NCBI GenBank assembly: GCA_963383645.1
Contig: OY726571.1
Coordinates: 21,689,599 to 21,753,598 of the forward strand
Source of the DNA: Muscardinus avellanarius
Taxonomy: Eukaryota > Chordata > Mammalia > Rodentia > Gliridae
Length of the DNA stretch: 64,000 nucleotides
Direction: 5' to 3'
Each line of letters starts with the position of its first letter. The stretch's first letter is position 1. Below the pieces are notes generated by a model. The model saw nothing but the letters and a program-made list of their open reading frames with translations. It searched no databases and was not told the DNA's origin. This document shows, piece by piece, positions 54,985-64,000 of the stretch. The translations under genes were made by a program, and so were the position numbers.

Positions 54985-55340
54985 GGGAGTGTCTTCGGAA
55001 TGAAAAGAGACGAGGGCTGAAGGCGGACACTGGAGAACATACCTATATTTATTAAGGATCCAACACAAGAGAAAATGTAGTAACTGAACAAGACTAAGAA
55101 GTTGTGTGAGAAGCAAAAAGAGGGCCCGGAGAAGAGCGTTGTGGTCAACAAAGAGGTCATCCTGAGGAAGGTCGGGGTCACTCTTAAGATGGCTAAGGGG
55201 AAGCAACAGGAGTGCTAGGAAGAAGCTACTGAATTTGGTGTTTCAATGACTGCTGAAGACCTTTTCAGGTTAGCTTCGGTTCTATGCAAGAAGAAGCAAA
55301 TTTATGAGAAGTCAGGAAGAGAGTAGGCAAGGAGTGTGTG
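54985..55340. mobile_element. Possible ancient repeat relic
   Basis: The order of purine-rich phrases (GAGGGCTGAAGGCGGACACT, GTCATCCTGAGGAAGGTC, GTGTTTCAATGACTGCTGAA) resembles an old mammalian interspersed repeat of LINE type. Very diverged, family not named. Confidence 0.3.
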
Positions 55341-56492
55341 AAGACAGAGAGAATGCAGAGTATACGCTTTTCGAACATCTAGTGAGGAAAGAGAAAAAAA
55401 TGGTAGCTTCACAATTATGTAAAATCATTAGAAGATCATTCTAGAATACAAGAAACTATTGACCATAAGATGACTATTGACAGGAAAAGAGGATTTGAAG
55501 ACTGAAAAAAATCAAGAAAGCCAAAGTCTGATGACTGGATGTAGACCTGGATGAGACTCTAAGAAACTAAACCATGAATACAAGTCGAGGCTTGGATAGT
55601 ATTTCGAGGGAATGGAAGTGCTTCCCCTCCAAAGTCAGGTATTAAAGACAAAATAACAGAGTGACTGCAGTTCAGATGACAAATATGTCCTAGATAAAGT
55701 AGGCGTTGGGAGATGGACGGTGATTTTGGTGGCTTAAAGAGACTGGGACAGGATAGCAGCATTTATTAGTGAGTCTTCTAAGAAATCATCTTTGTACCAG
55801 AAAAACAATGTGAAGAGCCACAAAACAGACTGAATTGCCTGGATTTGTGGGCACTTCTGGATCCAGAACTGTCTGAGTTCAGGTAATATAGAAACGTAAC
55901 GTGGCATCCTGAGTATATTCTTCAGGATGCCATCTCCAAACATCTTGGTCCCTTTCTGGACTCCGTGGCATCAACACTGGGGTGCACACATCCCTTCTCT
56001 TTTCTTTGATGGTAGTACTAAGACATTTTGGAGTGGACTTAAGCGTGTGTCTGTGTGGGAGGAAACAATATCTTTATCCCCATTTGTCATCTGTAGATAG
56101 AGAAGTATTTTTAACTAATAAGTATTGAAAAATGTTTATCGGGTTGAGAAAAAACCAGGAAAATCTGGATATTGTGATTTCTTCAAGGGGAAAGGGATGT
56201 GCTGAGCATTGGCTATAAGGCGTATAATATGAAAGTGTGAAAACTAAACAGAAATATTAGATAAAGGTAGCAGTCCTACTCCAACCTCTTTGCTGAAGAT
56301 CTACTGAATGAGATAAGAAATGTGGTTGCTATAGAGCTATTCTGGGAGGTTTATTATAGAAAGTAAAGAAAAAGCCAAGAGTATGAAGCAGGAAACAGAA
56401 TAGTTAAAAAAAAAAAACCTATGTATTTTCATTTAAAAACTGGGAGAACGTGAAGCAAAAGTGGTTCTGATGACTGATGATCATGTCAATAA
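55341..56492. other. Unique non-coding DNA
   Basis: Nothing recognised. Confidence 0.4.
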
Positions 56493-56502
56493 GTGGTTTT
56501 AT

Positions 56503-56696
56503 AAGCAGACATGGTGGTGCAGGCCTATAACCCTATTAGTTCAGGGGCTGAGACAGGAGGGTTGCAGGTTGGAGACCATCCTTAGTAATAGTGAAACTTT
56601 CAGTAATTTAGCAAGCCCCTGTTTCAAAATAATAGGTAATTTTTAAAAAGAGGGATATGACTCAGAAGTAGGAAACCTCTGGGTTCAATCTCCAGT

Positions 56697-56740
<44 letters not shown>
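56503..56740 (+). mobile_element. Dimeric SINE, type 1, with (CA)n tail
   Basis: AAGCAGACATGGTGGTGCAG to GTTCAATCTCCAGTGT, CA tail 56699-56740. TSD AGTGGTTTTATAA upstream (about 56492-56504) and downstream (about 56741-56753). Confidence 0.92.
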
Positions 56741-56743
<3 letters not shown>

Positions 56744-56753
56744 GGTTTTATAA

Positions 56754-57891
56754 CTCTTCTTGTTCTAGTAGATTGGTGAGACAAAGACTAGACTTTGGTT
56801 TTATGAAAACTAACCTCAGACGGTGGCCTAGAGCCAATTATTAGCCCAAACCTTCTTTGTCCAAGCCTCGCCTCCTTAGAAGTGTGTCCGTGTAGACCGT
56901 GGGCAAGCAGTATCCAGGACTTGCTAAGAATCCTCATTTTCTGTTTGCCATTTTAAAAAAGGCATTTAAGTTACTTTAGTTTGTCAGGGCACTGCGTATG
57001 CAAAAGTATCTTACAGTTAATCACAGAATCTGTCAAATAGAGCTGATGTACATGGACAGACAAGGAGAACACTGTCTCTGCAACAAAGAGCTTGGCAGGA
57101 CTTTGAGCAAGGGATCATCCAGTATGGCAATCTGAGTCATGGCCAGATGTAGGGAGAATTCATTTCCAACACATTGCTGGTAATTATTTCAGTTCCCCCC
57201 TCTCTCTGTTTCTCTCTCTCTCTCTCTCTCTCTATCTCTATCTCTATCTCTATCTCTATCTCTATCTCTATCTCTCTATCTCTCTGCCCCCCATCCCCCG
57301 TTTCCCTTTCTGCCACTTTTAAGCTTGCAAAGATTTTCCATTTCAGGGAATATTTCTGCAGCTCTTTCTAATAGTAATGGAGACTATTTAATGTGAAGAC
57401 ATTACAAGCATGTTGTATTCTCTATTAGGCCTCTTTGATGAGTACTTAGATTCAGAGTCAAATTTGAGGAATCAGCTTTCAATTATACTCACTTACTTGA
57501 AGTTTTATAATGGTGTGTGTGTGGGGGGGTGTGTGTGTTACTTTTTTAATTTAAAATGAATGTGGGGAAGCATATGGCAATTATTTTCCTTCTTTCCCCA
57601 TTAAAATCCTGGAGGATAAATTAGGAAATTAGAGATTGTCTAACAGGCATGAAAATTAGTGAGGCCTATGAGTTGTACTCGGCTTCTCCCCCTCCTCCTG
57701 CATTGTAGATTCCCAGCCCCCACATGGACCTAACAGCCTGTATGCCAGGCTCTCTAAAGGAATGCTGGGTCTGCAGTGAGGGGCCTTCCCAAAGGCAAAT
57801 AGAGGGTTGGAATGCCAGTAGTACAGAAGAGCTCATCAGCCCCGGATGCTTTAGTCTGATTTCTTTTCTTTTGAAAAAGGTAACCCCCTAA
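56754..57891. other. Unique DNA with a pyrimidine microsatellite
   Basis: Unassigned apart from the CT/CTAT tract at 57197-57284 and a GT/G run at 57513-57539. Confidence 0.4.
57197..57284. repeat. (CT)n-(CTATCT)n microsatellite
   Basis: CTCTCTCTCT followed by about seven CTATCT units and a CTCTCTATCTCTCT end. Confidence 0.95.
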
Positions 57892-58104
57892 AGCCGGGCC
57901 GCACGCTTGCAATCCCAGTATTCGGGAGGCTGAGACCTGAGGATCATGGTTCGCGGATAGCCTCAGCTAATTAGTGAGGCCCTCTGCAACTCAGTGAGAC
58001 CCAGTTTAAAAATAAAGAATAAAAAATAGGGCAGGGGGTGTAGCTCAGAGGTCGAATGCCCCTGGGTTCTATCCCCAAACCCGCAAAAAAAAAAAAAAAA
58101 AAAA
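57892..58104 (+). mobile_element. Dimeric SINE, type 2, small 5' deletion
   Basis: AGCCGGGCCGCACGCTTGCA (TGGTGGC missing) to CTATCCCCAAACCCGC plus A24. Flanked by AAAAGGTAACCCCCTAA and AAAGGTAACCCTCTAG. Confidence 0.93.
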
Positions 58105-58120
58105 AAAGGTAACCCTCTAG

Positions 58121-58334
58121 CCCGGGCGTGGTGGCACACTCTTGTAATCCCCGCACTTGGGAGGCGGAGACAGGAGGATCGTGCAGGTTCGAAGCCAGCT
58201 TCACTGGCTTAAGAGACCCTGTTTCCAAATAAAAATATAAAATAGGTCTGGGAATGTAGCCTGATGAAGGGTTTCCAGGAACCCCAGTATCACCAAAAGA
58301 AAAAAAAATAAAAGGAAAAAAAGAAAAAGAAAAA
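58121..58334 (+). mobile_element. Dimeric SINE, type 3s
   Basis: GCCCGGGCGTGGTGGCACAC to CCCCAGTATCACC plus an A-rich tail. Inserted right after the TSD of the preceding SINE, with GGTAACCC again downstream at about 58335. Confidence 0.94.
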
Positions 58335-58489
58335 GGTAACCCTTTTGCAAAAGAATAAAAAATTGAACTCTATTTCTTACCTCATGGTTGAAGATCTAAG
58401 TGACATATTTTTCATTCCCAAAATAAGGATAACCCCAACTAAGGATTCAAGCCTATAGAAGTTAAGGAAAGGATGATATAAAGAAAATA

Positions 58490-58750
58490 CCTTTTTTTTT
58501 TTTTTTTTTTTACTGGAATTGTAGAATATAACTTGTTTTCCCACTGCTGGGTGAGTGCTCTTCTTACTACAGCATGCCCAACACTTCTGTGGGTGTGTGT
58601 GGCGGGACTTGGGGTAGAACCCAAGACCATTCTATCTCTAAGCTATGTCTCACTAAATTCATGAGTCTCACTACTTGCTCAGGCTGTCCTCAAACCTGCC
58701 ATCCAAACTCCCAAGTACTGGGATCACAGCTGTCACCACCACATCTGGGG
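58490..58750 (-). mobile_element. SINE-like antisense fragment
   Basis: T20 run at 58490-58511 and, separately, a diverged type 1 body at 58599-58750 (GGGGTAGAACCCAAGACC to CACCACATCTGGG). The T run may be unrelated. Confidence 0.7.
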
Positions 58751-58992
58751 TGCCCAGCACTTTTCTAGATATGCAAGGAACATGAGAGACAGGCTTATTG
58801 TGAGACTCTTCTCCATCAGAGCAAAGCAGTTATAATAAACTCAGAATAAAAATATAATAATATAATAATTAATATATAATATATATAATGTAGCCAAATG
58901 TATCTTAAGTGGTAAGCTAGAGGCATGGAATATTTTTATTCTTTCCCACACAAAACAAATCATTCTTCCAACTTTTAAAAACTATTGTGATA
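58751..58992. other. AT-rich DNA
   Basis: (TAA)n/(TATA)-like run at 58845-58890. Otherwise unassigned. Confidence 0.4.
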
Positions 58993-59200
58993 GCTGGGCA
59001 TGGCGGCACACGCCTGTAATCCCAGTAGTTGAGAGGCAGAGAGATGAGGATTGCAAGTTCGCGGCCAAATCCAGCAACTTGTGAGGCCTTCTGCAACTTA
59101 GTGAGACCCTGTTTCAAATTAAAGAATAAAAAGAGGCTGGTGATGTAGCTCAGAGGTAGAAAGCCCCTGGGTTCAATTCCTGGTACAACCAAAAAATAAA
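58993..59200 (+). mobile_element. Dimeric SINE, type 1
   Basis: AGCTGGGCATGGCGGCACAC to GTTCAATTCCTGGTACAACC. Confidence 0.9.
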
Positions 59201-61239
59201 TGTTGGAATGTTGAATCCCAGCCACTTTGGAAATTCTGATTTAAAATGAGATCTACATTTTACACATGTGAAAAGTAAGGTTCATAGAACGATATGACTT
59301 CCTTCAAAATGACACAGCTGTTTTGCCCCACAAATCGCAGGAGAATGCAGGTCTCCAAGCCCAGCCTTGGACTGGCTTCTTGATGCCCTGGGTCCCCCAG
59401 CAACATTTTCCAGGACACTGGGCTCAAAGTGGATTCTGATAGGCTTTCCCAAATCATAACATAAGTTTCTAAGTTAAATATTTTTTCTCCTATAAAACTA
59501 GGGATTTTTCCATCGTTTGGTGACTAAGTACCACTTTTCTTCTCAAATCAACAAAATGAATGACCAAATGTAAACATTCATTTACAAACCTCAGGAGGGC
59601 TTTGACAGATTTTTTTTTTTCATGAGCAGGTGTTTATGACTATTTCAGTAAACCAAACATAGAATATCATCATTTTCTTTTAGCAAAATTGCTTGGTGTT
59701 CTCATGGTAGAAGGAAATTTAACTGTGAACAAAAAGTCATGGCTTCCACATGCTCTGAAACCTAAACAACTTTGAACCTACAAAACCCCCTAGTAGGGCA
59801 CACCCAGAATCATTGAAGTCGCAGCCAGTAGAAATAACTGGAAGTATATTTGTAATTGATACCCTGCCTATATCCAAGAAGAATTCACATCTTCTACCCA
59901 GAAGAATTTATACAAGCCAGTCTAAAACTGTCCTCAATAAAAGAGGCTAATCTCACAAGCTGAACACAATTCTACACTGGTTACCATGGTAAATACAGAA
60001 AAGCCAAATTGGCTGAATTGTACCAAGGCAGGGAAAGAGTGCTTTCTATAGGATTTAATCCACTTGTAACCATTGAGCTGGCAACTACAGAAAGGCTGGT
60101 TGCGACACCTAGCCCGATGTCTGAAAAAATAACAGGGTTTCAGCAATTAGCACAATGGACAAAGGAAGGTACACACCATGTTTGGTGGCTAAATGAATAT
60201 TAATATTGGCTGATAGGATATCCTAGATGTTTATAGGATTTGCCTCTGGAAACGAGCTCTTATCCTTTAACAGAGCGAATGTTGGGAACAACTGTGGATG
60301 TTTAATCACGTAAGAGTACTTTCTTCTGGGGAAAAATAGCTCATTCTTAATTTTTCAGTTGAGTTAGACAAAGCTAATTGCAAAAAGGATTAAGATCTTG
60401 AAAACTGCTTTGTTCAGCTTATTGTTTCAGGTTCCCCTTTGGAGTGCAGATGATGTGTTTATTTGACATAATAAATACCACCATCCAGTTTGTTCCAAGA
60501 ACCAAAAGGCTCTGTGCTTGCCCAAGGAATTTCTCAGTTGTTTATATGTAAGAAAACACTGCTCTGTTTTATTGGACAGGGCCATGGCAGCTTCTTTCTT
60601 AAATAGGGAATACAGAGAGAGCTGTGGTTTCTCTATACACATCTGAGCAGAGAAACCAGAAACTAGCCCTTAGCGCTTCTTCAAATGCCTGGCTGTTTTC
60701 AACTCCTGAGAGCAAAAAGGAAGACGTACTGGAAGTATCTGCCTCGCTTCAGAACACAGAGCTCTGCTTTGGGCTATAGGCGTTTCCATTTAGGCCCATG
60801 TTATAGATTTTCTTAGAATATTAGATTGGAGTGTTTGGCGTGAACCATAGATTGGAAAAAGTTGCAAACCCAACAAAATCACACTATCTGCCAGCCACAT
60901 CTAAGTGCCAGAACACAAAGGAATAAAGTAACCACTAATTAAGCTGCCTGGAATTTTGTTTGGGGGGGGGGGGTTATTAGGGGCAGGAGAAAAGGAAGTT
61001 GTCTTTGCTTTCATTTTTTAATTTTTAATACATCCTTGTCATCTGAGGAGGGCAATTGTGTGGAATACATGTGCTTTGTGGTAACTTCAAGTGTCTACAA
61101 CATGGCAATCTTTCCAAACAGCTGAAAACTCTCTAGTCCCTTAAGATTTCCAAAAGGTACTCCTTAAATGGGCATAACTGATGGGTGATTGGCTAGTGAG
61201 CTACAGAGAAGCTGAGTCAGAGTGACCTGTAGAAGCCAG

Positions 61240-61241
<2 letters not shown>
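59201..61241. other. Unique non-coding block
   Basis: 2 kb without recognisable repeats. A G13 homopolymer lies at 60961-60973. Open frames of 60-71 aa lack domains. Confidence 0.4.

Positions 61242-61288
<47 letters not shown>
61242..61288. repeat. (GT)n microsatellite
   Basis: About 23 GT dinucleotides in unique DNA. Confidence 0.95.
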
Positions 61289-61290
<2 letters not shown>

Positions 61291-61985
61291 GGGGGAGCAG
61301 TGGGTAGGGGGCGGGGGTGAAGGGAGGCTGCAAGCTTAGCAGAATGTTTGAACAGGACAAAGAGCAGTTCCAGCAACCAAATAAGGAAGTCAGTGCTGAA
61401 GGATTTCAGAATACAAGTGTGTCCGAGATTTGGAAGCAATCTGGAAGAGTAAAAATAAGCCAAAAAAGAAAGAGAGAATGGCAAAGGGTTGCTGCTTTAC
61501 TCACACGAAATCTACAGGGAAAACAGTGTCTCTGGTTTTAAAAGAGGAATGAGAAATACAAATTGTATCTAGCCCTTTCTTTGGCTTTTTGGAAACCTGT
61601 TGCTGATGATATGCTTAGAAACTCTTGGTAGCAGCTAACATACTGAACATTCTCTTGGTAGACACAGAAAAGCACAAGTTGTATATTAAAAGCCCTAGAG
61701 CATCCTTGTTATGTAGAGTTCATAAAACGTTTAGCACAAGTTTCCAAGAACCAACAAAAATATCTTGAAACCCATTCACAGACATGTCCAGAATATAGAC
61801 TTATAATTGTATCTTTCAAATTAGATGTCCATCAGACATGGTGTCTATTTTAAGTATGCTGATTTAACTGAGGAAAATGTCAAAGGAGGCAGATTATGCC
61901 CCGAGGCTGTCAGTGCCTACATTAATCTCAATGCCATCTCCTCTATAATAACAAGAATTAACACTGACTTTATTTTATTACTTAC
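61289..61985. other. Unique non-coding DNA
   Basis: Nothing recognised. Confidence 0.4.
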
Positions 61986-61997
61986 TTATTTTGTGTG

Positions 61998-62182
61998 GGG
62001 GGTACTGGGGATGGAACCCAGAGGCATTCTACCTCTGAGCTACACCCCCAACCCTATTTTTTATTCTTTATTTTGAAACAGGGTCTCACTAAGTTGTGGA
62101 GGGCCTTACTAAGTAGCTGAGAATCCTCCTGTCTCAGCCCCCCAAGTACTGGGATTGCAAGTGTGCATCACCACACCCTGCT
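61998..62182 (-). mobile_element. Dimeric SINE, type 2
   Basis: GGGGGGTACTGGGGATGGAA to CATCACCACACCCTGCT. Confidence 0.92.
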
Positions 62183-62184
62183 AT

Positions 62185-62219
<35 letters not shown>

Positions 62220-62420
62220 CTTTTGTGGTAATAGGGTTCGAACCCAGAGTCATTCTACCACTGAGCTACACCTTCATTCTTTTTTAATTTTTATTTTGAA
62301 ATAGGACCTCACTGAATTGCTGAAGACCTGGCTGTGTTGCTGAGGCTGTCCTCAAACCTGCAATCCTCGGTCTCAGCCTCCCCAGTATTAAGATTACAGG
62401 CATATTCCACCACACCCAGC
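62183..62420 (-). mobile_element. Dimeric SINE, type 1, with (TTTA)n tail
   Basis: (TTTA)n 62183-62222 is the tail. The body GTGGTAATAGGGTTCGAACC runs to CACCACACCCAGCTT. Confidence 0.9.
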
Positions 62421-62503
62421 TTACGTTGACTTTATTTTGACACATTTTTGTACTGTGAGTGGAGGAGGACAGAGATTTGTAAGAAGAATTTCAGAATACT
62501 CTT

Positions 62504-62715
62504 TTTTTTGTGTGTGTGGTACTGAGGATTGAATCCAGGGACATTCTACCTCTGAGCTACACCCCCAGCCCACTTTTTTATTCTTTATTTTGAAACAGAG
62601 TCTCACTGAGTTGCAGAGGGCCTCACTAAGTAGCTGAGGCTGTCCGCAAACCACGATCCTCTGGTCTCAGCCTCCCGAATGCTGGCATTACAAGCGTGCG
62701 CTACCACACCCGGCT
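62504..62715 (-). mobile_element. Dimeric SINE, type 2
   Basis: GTGGTACTGAGGATTGAATC to CTACCACACCCGGCT. TSD CAGAATACTCTT at 62492-62503 and CAGAAAACTCTT at 62716-62727. Confidence 0.94.
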
Positions 62716-62933
62716 CAGAAAACTCTTAAACATAACTAGTAATACCATCATTCTTTTTGTTTTTTGTTTTTGTTTTCATGTCAAAGAACAAACATTGATA
62801 AATTATGTTTCTAATAGTCAAGAAACCTATTTATCGCAATAACTATTAAAAAAAAATATGGGGCATGGTTCCTGGGTTGGAATTTATTAAAACCTGAATG
62901 ACTCTGATTTCAATTTTTAAGAAAGACAAGTGA

Positions 62934-63250
62934 AGCCAGGTGTGGTGATACACACTTGTAATTCAGTACCTGGAAGGCTGAGACAGAAGGGTCTGGGTTC
63001 ACAGCCAGACTCAGCTGTTTAGTGAGGCCCTCCACAACTTAGTAAGATCTTGTTTCAAAATAAAAAATAGGGCCAGGTTTGGTGGTGCACGCTTGTAATC
63101 CATGTGCTTGGGAGGTAGAGACAGGAGGATGGCGCAGGTTCGAAGCCAGCCTCGCTGGTTTAAGAGACCCTGTTTCCAAATAAAACATAAAATAAGTCTG
63201 GGAGTGTAGCCTGGAGGTAGAAGGGTTCCATTCCTAGTACCACCAAAAAA

Positions 63251-63281
<31 letters not shown>

Positions 63282-63340
63282 AGGCTGGGGGTTGTAGCTC
63301 AGAGGTAGAATGTTTCTGGGCTCAATCCCTAATACCCCCC
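62934..63340 (+). mobile_element. Dimeric SINE, type 1, split by a type 3s copy
   Basis: Left half 62934-63070 (AGCCAGGTGTGGTGATACAC). Right half 63283-63340 (GGCTGGGGGTTGTAGCTCAG to CTCAATCCCTAATACC). Confidence 0.9.
63071..63282 (+). mobile_element. Dimeric SINE, type 3s, nested
   Basis: GCCAGGTTTGGTGGTGCACG, GCCTCGCTGGTTTAAGAGAC, CCATTCCTAGTACCACC, (AAAT)n tail 63246-63282. Confidence 0.93.
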
Positions 63341-63344
63341 TAAA

Positions 63345-63405
63345 ATATATACATATACATGTATATATGTATATGTATATATGTATATATGTATGTATGT
63401 ATGTG

Positions 63406-63460
<55 letters not shown>
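63345..63460. repeat. Compound (ATGTAT)n-(AT)n-(GT)n microsatellite
   Basis: Alternating purine-pyrimidine for more than 100 bp, grown from the tail of the preceding SINE. Confidence 0.95.
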
Positions 63461-63461
<1 letters not shown>

Positions 63462-64000
63462 AAATAAAAGGCAAGCAAATAGGTCTGCTTTTCTGCTCCC
63501 GGGCCAGACAAATATTTGCAACACCCACATTTGAGTCAGAAACTACTAGACCACTGCCTAGTGGTAAATAAAAGAGTTTGAGTATATAATTGAATAGAGC
63601 AAAAAGGGGATCTCATGGCACACAGATATGAACCAAGACATTTAGATGACTTTAGAATGTAGTGCACTCTAGCTTCAAAATACACCACTGTCAAGTGAAA
63701 TGTAAGGTGAGTTAATATGCCACTTTTATCACCCTTCTAAAACCTGTCAGGCTCACAAGGAAGTGTTTATCATCACTAACAAAGAATTGTAAACTCAACA
63801 AGACACAATGTTAGACTTACACATTCAAAACTGGCCACAGTTTTAAATAACTAAGCAGTATCCTAACAATGGTTCGTTAAACAGATCCAATTTAAAAAAG
63901 TTAGTAATAGGTGTCAAGAACTATAAAAATGCTATTTGACCTCTCAAATCTCACTTTCCAGTCATTTAAAAGGTAATTCAGAAGAGGAAAACATGTTTAA
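63461..64000. other. Unique non-coding DNA
   Basis: Nothing recognised to the end of the window. Confidence 0.4.

Overview
This window is mammalian nuclear DNA, most likely from a squirrel-family rodent (squirrel, marmot or ground squirrel). The evidence is the dominant repeat: roughly 70 copies of a dimeric SINE. Its left half is 7SL/B1-like (GCCGGGCGTGGTGGCGCACGC start, GTAATCCC, GAGGCTGAGACAGGAGGATC). Its right half is ID-like and tRNA-derived (GTGTAGCTCAGAGGTAGAATG, GGTTCCATCCCCAG). This is the B1-dID architecture known from Sciuridae and a few related rodent families. The species cannot be fixed from sequence alone. I see no convincing protein-coding exon, tRNA, rRNA or known ncRNA gene. 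The longest open frames (147 aa or less) lie in repeats, microsatellites or unremarkable non-coding DNA. The window reads as intergenic or deep-intronic sequence.

SINE types used below, defined from this window only. Type 1 has a GGTTCAA-GGCCAGCCTC left half and a GGTTCAATCCCCAGTACC right half, and is usually the most diverged. Type 2 has GTTCGTGGACAGCCTCAGC and GGTTCCATCCCCAGACC. Type 3 has CCCGCGCTTGGGAGG, CAGGTTCGAAGCCAGCC and GGTCTGGGAGTGTAGCC. Type 3s is type 3 with the middle of its left half replaced by a short CTGGCTTAAGAGACC block. Nested copies suggest the order 1, then 2, then 3s and 3.

Layout. 0-13 kb: unique DNA with scattered SINEs, MIR/L2-like relics, and two antisense MaLR-like LTRs, one split by an L1 3' end with a 14-bp target-site duplication (TSD). 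13.6-17.85 kb: an old antisense L1 broken up by SINEs, a short LTR element, a second L1 3' tail and a copied 120-bp patch. 18.7-19.4 kb: a second copy of the LTR element and an L1 3' end with an inverted 5' part. 20-43 kb: SINE-dense DNA with many microsatellites, a hAT-Charlie-like MITE, a third MaLR-like LTR, and unique blocks. 43.8-44.6 kb: the 3' part of an old sense L1.

44.6-50.2 kb is the outstanding feature. It is a single insertion of about 5.6 kb flanked by a perfect 20-bp TSD that starts at a TT|AAAA site, the L1 endonuclease consensus. In order it holds about 3.5 GC-rich repeats of 120-126 bp, an A-rich and unique linker, about 42 GC-rich 100-bp units (each two diverged 50-bp halves, some organised as 700-bp higher-order repeats), a unique 3' segment resembling an L1 3' UTR with a purine-rich tract, and an A-rich tail. 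This architecture parallels the hominoid SVA and gibbon LAVA composite retrotransposons (GC-rich VNTR, L1-type integration, no transposase or RT), but in a rodent. I know of no described equivalent, though I could not search. It is my main candidate for an undescribed element family.

50.2-64 kb: more SINEs and microsatellites in mostly unique DNA, including long unannotated blocks at 51.1-53.1, 55.0-56.5 and 59.2-62.0 kb.
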